NCBI GenBank assembly: GCA_025455895.1
Contig: JALOLQ010000001.1
Coordinates: forward strand, 1-23,279
Origin: Solirubrobacteraceae bacterium
Lineage (GTDB): Bacteria; Actinomycetota; Thermoleophilia; Solirubrobacterales; Solirubrobacteraceae
Direction of reading: 5' to 3'
Length of the DNA stretch: 23,279 nucleotides
Shown in pieces: positions 19,307-23,279 of this stretch. The position numbers and the translations under genes were made by a program. The notes beneath the pieces were generated by a model. It made no database searches and had not been told where the DNA came from. It saw nothing but the letters and a program-made list of their open reading frames with translations. Position 1 is the stretch's first letter, and every line of letters begins with the position of its first letter.

Positions 19307-20101
19307 TCAGGCCGCCGCCGCCACCCGTCCCGGATACGCCTCCCCGGAGGGCAGCAGCGCCGAGCCGTGGCGCCGGCGCACGACCGCGATCCACACGACG
19401 CCGCCCACCATCATCGCCACGCTCTGCCACTGCGGCACCGTCAGCCCGAGCGCGACCGCGTCGTTGCGGCGCACGAACTCGACGAGGAACCGCGCCAGGC
19501 CCGCGAGCACGAGCCAGAGCGCGAACAGCACGCCCGGCCGCACGCGGTCGCGCAGGTTCCACAGCAGCCACGCGATCAGGCCCATCGCGAGCGTCTCGTA
19601 GATCGGCGTCGGGTGGACGGTCTCCCCCGGGTCGGTCGGCACGGTGCCGTTCGGGTAGCCCATCGCCCACGGGCCGTCCCACGCGCGGCCGTAGTCGCCG
19701 TCGCCGGCGAGCTGGCAGCCGATGCGCCCGATCGCGTTGCCGAGCGCGAGCGGGACGGCCGCCATGTCGAACGTCGTCGCGTCGAGCCAGCCGCGCCAGC
19801 GCGCCCAGGTGAGGACGAAGATCGCGCCGCCGATCACCCCGCCGTACCAGACCAGGCCGGTCGTGCCGAAGACGTCGCCGATCCCCTGCACCTCGTCGGG
19901 GTTCTCGATGATCCAGAAGAGGCGCGAGCCCACCAGGCCGCCCGCGAGGGCGGCGAAGATCATCTCGTAGGCCCAGTCGGCGGGCTTGCCCGTCTCGCGC
20001 ATCCGGCGGTGGATGACCGCGCCCGAGGCCAGGAAGCCGAGCGCGAACATGAGCCCGAAGGTCTTGACGGGCAGCCCGAGGACGTCGATCTCCGGCTGCA
20101 T
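19307..20101 (-). CDS. lgt: Prolipoprotein diacylglyceryl transferase
   Basis: This integral membrane enzyme transfers diacylglycerol from phosphatidylglycerol to the lipobox cysteine of prolipoproteins. The protein has 264 residues and about seven hydrophobic segments, starting with VKTFGLMFALGFLASGAVI. The family signature is present as NAIGRIGCQLAGDGDYGR (about 142-159), and GLVWYGGVIGGAIFVL precedes it. HPTPIYETLAMGLIAWLLW is the conserved H-P-x-x-x-Y-E block. The C-terminal helix (VAMMVGGVVWIAVVRRRHG) ends with a short tail. It starts at ATG 20101, 37 bp after the M23 peptidase stop on the same strand, and has its own weak -10-like box. The lipoprotein at 11065-11622 is one likely substrate. 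Confidence 0.95.
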   Translation of the reverse strand: MQPEIDVLGLPVKTFGLMFALGFLASGAVIHRRMRETGKPADWAYEMIFAALAGGLVGSRLFWIIENPDEVQGIGDVFGTTGLVWYGGVIGGAIFVLTWARWRGWLDATTFDMAAVPLALGNAIGRIGCQLAGDGDYGRAWDGPWAMGYPNGTVPTDPGETVHPTPIYETLAMGLIAWLLWNLRDRVRPGVLFALWLVLAGLARFLVEFVRRNDAVALGLTVPQWQSVAMMVGGVVWIAVVRRRHGSALLPSGEAYPGRVAAAA

Positions 20102-20109
20102 CGCCGGCG

Positions 20110-20115
20110 AGTCTC
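20110..20115 (-). promoter_or_regulatory. Candidate -10-like box GAGACT, lgt
   Basis: GAGACT, then CGCCGGCG, then the ATG at 20101 (8-nt gap). It resembles the TAGACT-CCGCCG boxes elsewhere in the window but lacks the first T, so it may be weak or absent in function. Confidence 0.3.
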
Positions 20116-20122
20116 GCAGGGC

Positions 20123-20137
20123 CGCGCCGGCGGCGCG
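20123..20137 (-). terminator. Short GC hairpin between the M23 gene and lgt
   Basis: CGCGCC-GGC-GGCGCG forms a 6-bp stem with a 3-nt loop just after the M23 stop. There is no T-tract. In DNA this GC-rich such a hairpin can occur by chance. Confidence 0.25.
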
Positions 20138-20138
20138 C

Positions 20139-21377
20139 CTACAGGTACCCCATCGGGTTGACGACCGACCCGTTCACGCGCACCTCGAAGTGCAGGTGGT
20201 CGCCGAAGCAGAACCCGGTGCAGCCGACGTAGCCGATCACCTGGCCCTTGCTGACCTGCTGGCCGGCGCTCGCCGCGTAGCGCGACTGGTGCGCGTAGCA
20301 CGTGGAGAGCGAGGCGCTGTGCTGGATGCAGGTGTAGTTCCCGTAGCCGCTGGTCGGCGCGGCGAGCGCGACGCGGCCGCCGAGCGCGGCGCGGATCGGG
20401 GTCCCGGACGGCACGCCGATGTCGATGCCCGGATGGCAGGACTCCCACGAGCGCCGCTCGCAGAAGGGCGAGGTGATCGGGCCGTTGACCGGCCAGATCA
20501 TCGAGCCGCTGCCGCCCCGGATCGGGCCGGCGGGCAGCGTCCCGCCGCCGGGCGAGGTGAGGATCCCCTGGATCTTCGCCTGGGTCTCCTTCATCTCCGA
20601 GAGCGCGCCCTCGAGCCGGCGGCGCTCGCTGCGGATGCCCGACAGCGCGCTGGCCTTGCCCTGGCGCGTGCGGTCGTAGCCGACGCGCGTGTCGATCAGC
20701 TCCTGCTTGACCCCGGCGATCTCGTCGCGGCGGCTCTGGATGCGCGCGGCGATCCGCTCCTGGCGCGTCTCGAGGACGGCGAGGCGCTTCGCGTTGCTCG
20801 CAGCATCGCCCTTCGCGCTGCGCACGACGCGGATGATGCGCTCGTCCTGGTCGTTGATGCGCTTGAGGAACTCGCCGCGCTCGAGCAGCTCGGCGAAGCC
20901 GTCGGAGGACAGCATCACCGTCACGAGATCCGGCGCGTCGGCCTGGTAGCGCTCCACCAGGCGCTTGGCCAGCAGGCGCCGGCCGAGCGCGAGCCGCGCC
21001 TTCAGGCGCACCTGGCGCGCGCGCTGGCGACGCAGGTCCCCGCGCGTGGCCTCGAGCTCCCCGGCGGCGTCGTCGAGGTCGGCCTGGACGGCCGACTGGC
21101 GCCGCTCGAGCCCGCCGATCCGCTTCTGGAGCCGGCCGATCTTCGCGCTCCAGGCGGCGATGTCCGAGGTCAGGACGCGCTCGGCGCCCTTCTTGCGCCC
21201 GATCTTGCCCTGGGTGCGCTCGATCTTCTCCTGCAGCTCGCTGAGCTTCTGCTGGTTGGTCTGGACCGCCCCCGAGCCCACGGGCAGCACCGCCCACACC
21301 AGCAGCGTGAGCGCGCACAGCGAGACGAGCAGCCGGGGGCGCATGCGGCGGCGGACGGTATGGGCGCGCTGGGTCAT
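20139..21377 (-). CDS. Secreted M23 (LytM) murein peptidase with coiled-coil N-terminus
   Basis: This is a 412-residue exported peptidoglycan hydrolase or hydrolase activator of the EnvC/PcsB-like layout. The N-terminus (RRRMRPRLLVSLCALTLLVW) is a signal peptide, probably cleaved near VGSGAVQ. Residues about 45-265 are a long charged coiled coil (LSELQEKIERTQGKIGRKKG onward). The C-terminal LytM domain has HPGIDIGVPSG (about 316) and HLHFEVR (about 394), giving the H-x3-D and H-x-H zinc ligands, so it should be catalytically active. Six cysteines in the domain (CERRSWESC, YTC, STC, GCTGFC) may form disulfides outside the cell. I prefer ATG 21377; an in-frame TTG at 21392 is possible. A c-di-AMP riboswitch ends about 20 nt upstream. 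lgt follows by 37 bp. Confidence 0.92.
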   Translation of the reverse strand: MTQRAHTVRRRMRPRLLVSLCALTLLVWAVLPVGSGAVQTNQQKLSELQEKIERTQGKIGRKKGAERVLTSDIAAWSAKIGRLQKRIGGLERRQSAVQADLDDAAGELEATRGDLRRQRARQVRLKARLALGRRLLAKRLVERYQADAPDLVTVMLSSDGFAELLERGEFLKRINDQDERIIRVVRSAKGDAASNAKRLAVLETRQERIAARIQSRRDEIAGVKQELIDTRVGYDRTRQGKASALSGIRSERRRLEGALSEMKETQAKIQGILTSPGGGTLPAGPIRGGSGSMIWPVNGPITSPFCERRSWESCHPGIDIGVPSGTPIRAALGGRVALAAPTSGYGNYTCIQHSASLSTCYAHQSRYAASAGQQVSKGQVIGYVGCTGFCFGDHLHFEVRVNGSVVNPMGYL

Positions 21378-21396
21378 GGGCAATCGGTGCAACGTG

Positions 21397-21530
21397 GCCT
21401 GCGAGGTGAGCTGACGGGCTCGCGCCGGACGGCGCTACCGGCGCGGCGATGCGCCGGATTCGCCCCGGGAACCGCGTCGCGGCTCCGGTGGGTCCCCCGC
21501 TCCCCGGCATATGCAGGGGATTCGGCCTGG
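21397..21530 (-). promoter_or_regulatory. Cyclic di-AMP riboswitch (ydaO/yuaA class) upstream of the M23 peptidase
   Basis: Read on the minus strand, the leader carries the conserved blocks of this aptamer in order: GGCCGAATCCCC (21516-21527), AGCGGGGGACCCA (21489-21501), GGGGCGAATCC (21456-21466), GCCGGTAGCGCCG (21430-21442) and the terminal CCGTCAGCTCACCTCGCAGG (about 21398-21417). In actinobacteria this class commonly precedes cell-wall hydrolase genes and usually switches expression off when c-di-AMP is bound. The 5' boundary is approximate. The gene start lies about 20 nt beyond the 3' end, so control of either transcription elongation or ribosome access is possible. Confidence 0.93.
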
Positions 21531-21535
21531 CGCCG

Positions 21536-21541
21536 AGGGTA
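21536..21541 (-). promoter_or_regulatory. Possible -10 box TACCCT for the riboswitch transcript
   Basis: TACCCT on the minus strand would start transcription at about 21529, right at the 5' edge of the aptamer. The same TACCCTC sequence is found in the PBP promoter (9269-9275). No -35 is evident. Confidence 0.3.
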
Positions 21542-21581
21542 CCAGCGGTTCGCGCCTTCAGGGGCCGTTTAGCTCCTCTGG

Positions 21582-21587
21582 CAAGAT
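21582..21587 (+). promoter_or_regulatory. Possible -10 box CAAGAT, htpX
   Basis: CAAGAT, then TCTTCCC, then the ATG at 21595 (7-nt gap). There is no Shine-Dalgarno before this start, so a leaderless transcript is plausible. The match is partial. Confidence 0.3.
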
Positions 21588-21594
21588 TCTTCCC

Positions 21595-22512
21595 ATGCCC
21601 CGCTCCACCTCCGTCATCGGCCGCGACCGCGGCCTCCAGGCCCGGATGCTGCTCACGATGTTCCTCCTGGGCGCGCTGTACGTCGCGTTCATGGCGGCGC
21701 TGTTCGCGGCCGGGGCCGGGATGATGATGATCGTCGGCATCGCGGCGGTGATGCTGGCCGTGCAGTACTTCGCCTCCGACAAGATCGCGCTCGCCTCGAT
21801 GGGCGCCCGCGAGGTCGCCCCGCAGGAGGCTCCCGAGCTGCACCAGATGATCGAGCGGCTCTGCGTGCAGGCCGACCTGCCCAAGCCGCGCGTGGCGATG
21901 GTCGAGTCCTCGATGCCGAACGCGTTCGCGCTCGGGCGCTCGCCGAAGCACGCCACCGTCTGCGCGACGACCGCGATCGTGGACCTGCTGACGCCGGCCG
22001 AGCTCGAGGGCGTGATGGCCCACGAGCTCTCGCACATCGCCAACCGCGACGTCGCGATCATGACCCTGGCGAGCTTCTTCGCCTCGCTGGCCTCGATGAT
22101 CGTGCAGTTCGCGTTCTTCTTCGGCGGCGACGACGACGAGAACCCCGGGATCTTCTTCGTGATCGTCGTCTCGATGGCGGTGTACGCGATCTCGTTCTTC
22201 CTCATGCAGGCGCTCTCGCGCTACCGCGAGTACGCCGCCGACGCGGGCGCCGCGCGCCTCACCGGCCGCCCGAGCGCGCTCGCCGCGGCGCTCATGAAGA
22301 TCAGCGGCCAGATGGAGGAGGTCCCGCGCCAGGACCTGCGCCACGCCGAGATGAACGCCTTCTACATCTTCCCCGCGAGCGCGAAGAACGCGCTGTTCAA
22401 CGTCTTCTCCACCCACCCGCCGATGGAGAAGCGGATCGCCGCGCTCGCCAAGATGGAGGCCGAGCTGCAGGGCACGGCGACGCGCACGCCGCTGGCCGCG
22501 GCCACCGCGTAG
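21595..22512 (+). CDS. htpX: HtpX-family membrane zinc metalloprotease (M48)
   Basis: This membrane-bound protease degrades damaged membrane proteins during envelope stress. The protein has 305 residues, the usual length. Two N-terminal hydrophobic helices (about 18-40 and 43-60) are followed by the catalytic HELSH (143-147) within MAHELSHIANRD. A second membrane pair lies at about 155-176 and 186-206, and the third zinc ligand is Glu212 in YREYAADAGAARL. NAFALGRSPKHATVC (109-123) and FSTHPPMEKRIAAL near the C-terminus are typical of HtpX. The start ATG 21595 gives an expected N-terminus. The TAG stop (22510-22512) is part of a TAGCCT box for the next gene. The order htpX-pspAB-pspA suggests a joint envelope-stress unit. 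Confidence 0.95.
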   Translation: MPRSTSVIGRDRGLQARMLLTMFLLGALYVAFMAALFAAGAGMMMIVGIAAVMLAVQYFASDKIALASMGAREVAPQEAPELHQMIERLCVQADLPKPRVAMVESSMPNAFALGRSPKHATVCATTAIVDLLTPAELEGVMAHELSHIANRDVAIMTLASFFASLASMIVQFAFFFGGDDDENPGIFFVIVVSMAVYAISFFLMQALSRYREYAADAGAARLTGRPSALAAALMKISGQMEEVPRQDLRHAEMNAFYIFPASAKNALFNVFSTHPPMEKRIAALAKMEAELQGTATRTPLAAATA

Positions 22513-22515
22513 CCT
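22510..22515 (+). promoter_or_regulatory. Possible -10 box TAGCCT overlapping the htpX stop
   Basis: TAGCCT begins with the htpX stop codon and is followed by CCCCGC and the ATG at 22522 (6-nt gap). This could give pspAB an exactly leaderless transcript. There is no Shine-Dalgarno before the ATG. Confidence 0.4.
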
Positions 22516-22521
22516 CCCCGC

Positions 22522-23094
22522 ATGGGGCTCTTCGACGCGCTCACGGGCCGGCGCAAGATCAAGGCGCCGGCCCCGGACCGGCTGTTCGCGATCACCACGG
22601 CCTACATCCAGCTGGAAGCCGAGCACGGCATCCGCACGCGCGGCTCGGCGGCGCTCGTCTTCCAGCCGCTGGCCACCGGGGACTTCGAGCGGATCGTCGC
22701 CGACATGGAGGAGGTCCTGCGCGGGACCGGCGGCGAGACCGGCTCGGCGGTCGAGACGAGCGACGACGACATCGGCTACCGCTGGATGATCGTCCACGAC
22801 GACGACGTCGAGGACCTCGCGGTCGGCGTCAACGCCGTCAGCGACCAGCTGCAGCTCGACGGCTACGCCGAGCGCCTGCTGTGCGCGGTGTTCGCCTTCC
22901 AGGACGCCAAGGGCGCGCCCGTCTACTTCATCTACAACTACAAGCGCGGCGCCTGGTACCCGTTCGTGCCCCAGGGCGACGGGCAGGACCGCTCGGTCGA
23001 GCGCGAGCTGCAGATGAAGGCGATCGTCGGGGCGGACCTCCCGATCGAGCCCGAGGTCGGGCGCTGGTTCCCGCTCTGGGGCATTCCGATCTGA
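22522..23094 (+). CDS. pspAB: PspA-associated protein PspAB
   Basis: This is a 190-residue soluble protein. It opens MGLFDALTGRRKIKAPAPDR and has LEAEHGIRTRGSAALVFQPL, a central acidic part (ETSDDDIGYRWMIVHDDDVE), VNAVSDQLQLDGYAERLLCA and the C-terminal VYFIYNYKRGAWYPFVPQ. The last stretch before the stop is RWFPLWGIPI. I recognise the pattern as the PspA-associated PspAB family, found next to pspA in actinobacteria and some archaea; its biochemical role is not known to me. It lies 9 bp after htpX and 68 bp before pspA, which supports the naming. It has no signal peptide or membrane segment, so it is presumably a cytoplasmic partner of the PspA membrane-stress system. Confidence 0.85.
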   Translation: MGLFDALTGRRKIKAPAPDRLFAITTAYIQLEAEHGIRTRGSAALVFQPLATGDFERIVADMEEVLRGTGGETGSAVETSDDDIGYRWMIVHDDDVEDLAVGVNAVSDQLQLDGYAERLLCAVFAFQDAKGAPVYFIYNYKRGAWYPFVPQGDGQDRSVERELQMKAIVGADLPIEPEVGRWFPLWGIPI

Positions 23095-23121
23095 GCGTCG
23101 GGGCCCCACCCGGCCGCCAGG

Positions 23122-23157
23122 TAGGCTGACGACCTCACGAACACGCGACCCAGGGAG
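23122..23157 (+). promoter_or_regulatory. Candidate promoter (-10 TAGGCT) and Shine-Dalgarno of pspA
   Basis: TAGGCT (23122-23127) is a variant of the TAGACT boxes. GGGAG (23153-23157) lies 5 nt before the ATG at 23163. This gives pspA a leader of about 30 nt with a normal ribosome binding site, unlike htpX and pspAB. Confidence 0.45.
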
Positions 23158-23162
23158 CGGCG

Positions 23163-23279
23163 ATGGCCGGCAACGCGGGACGGTTCTCCACCGTCATCAA
23201 GGCGAAGATCTCGAAGATGCTCGACCGGGCCGAGGACCCGGCCGAGACGCTCGACTACAGCTACCAGAAGCAGCTCGAG
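23163..23279 (+). CDS. pspA: PspA/IM30 (phage shock protein A) family, 5' part
   Basis: Only the first 39 residues are in the window; the frame runs off the end. MAGNAGRFSTVIKAKISKML followed by DRAEDPAETLDYSYQKQLE matches the N-terminal amphipathic helix and first coiled-coil segment of the PspA/IM30/Vipp1 family (the D-x-x-E-D-P-x-x-x-L-D motif). These ESCRT-III-like proteins form oligomers on the inner membrane that maintain its integrity under stress. The start is ATG 23163 with GGGAG five bases upstream. Position after htpX and pspAB supports the assignment. Confidence 0.9.
   Translation, partial: MAGNAGRFSTVIKAKISKMLDRAEDPAETLDYSYQKQLE

Noticed and set aside
21300..21345. VSLC in the M23 signal peptide as a lipobox
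   Set aside because: The residue before the Cys is Leu, not Ala/Gly/Ser, and the Cys is in the middle of the hydrophobic core.
21378..21392. TTG at 21392 as M23 peptidase start
   Set aside because: A rare start almost touching the riboswitch; the ATG at 21377 gives a complete signal peptide. It cannot be excluded.
19960..23109. 1049-codon minus-strand frame across lgt, the M23 gene, htpX and pspAB
   Set aside because: It crosses several genes and a riboswitch and has no domain features.

Overview
The window is about 23.3 kb of very GC-rich DNA with tightly packed genes. There is no mobile element, CRISPR array, tRNA or rRNA that I can see, and no gene-free stretch longer than about 200 bp. 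The protein families (AddAB-type nuclease pair, actinobacterial lysA-hom-thrC-thrB order, htpX-pspAB-pspA, and an M23 peptidase behind an actinobacterial-style c-di-AMP riboswitch) point to a high-GC actinobacterium. I infer the class Thermoleophilia (Solirubrobacterales-like) from overall resemblance only; no rRNA is present to prove it.

Layout. 1-411 (+) is the 3' end of a YihY/BrkB membrane protein. 399-9166 (-) is a genome-maintenance block, topB -> addB -> addA: a type IA topoisomerase III followed by a two-subunit helicase-nuclease whose genes overlap by 4 bp. 9299-11056 (+) is a class B penicillin-binding protein. 11065-12502 (-) holds a small lipoprotein, an SRPBCC protein and an 87-residue zinc-ribbon protein. 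12659-14075 (+) holds a zinc-ribbon/FHA protein and an orphan ParA ATPase. 14086-18440 (-) is a compact lysA-hom-thrC-thrB operon for lysine and threonine synthesis from the aspartate pathway, with every junction overlapping. 18464-19156 (+) is an alpha/beta hydrolase divergent from lysA. 19157-19306 is a repeat-rich convergent spacer. 19307-21377 (-) is an M23 murein peptidase followed by lgt. 21595-23279 (+) is an envelope-stress group: HtpX protease, PspAB, and the start of PspA.

Regulation is the most informative part. (1) The M23 peptidase has a clear cyclic-di-AMP (ydaO/yuaA class) riboswitch in its leader, linking cell-wall remodelling to that second messenger. (2) Many start codons lie 6-10 nt downstream of a -10-like hexamer (TAGACT, TAGCCT, TATGGT, CATGAT, GAGACT), and several of these are followed by a CCGCCG-like stretch. 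This suggests that leaderless or nearly leaderless transcription is the default here, and it decides the starts of topB and lysA. (3) lysA and the divergent hydrolase appear to share one -10 region read on both strands. (4) The 150-bp spacer at 19157-19306 carries several direct and inverted copies of a CCGAACCC..GAATCGTCG unit and may belong to an undescribed intergenic repeat family.

No unmistakable new defence or mobile system was found. Most genes are core housekeeping. The items most worth checking are the leaderless-promoter module, the repeat spacer and the unusual features of the AddAB pair.
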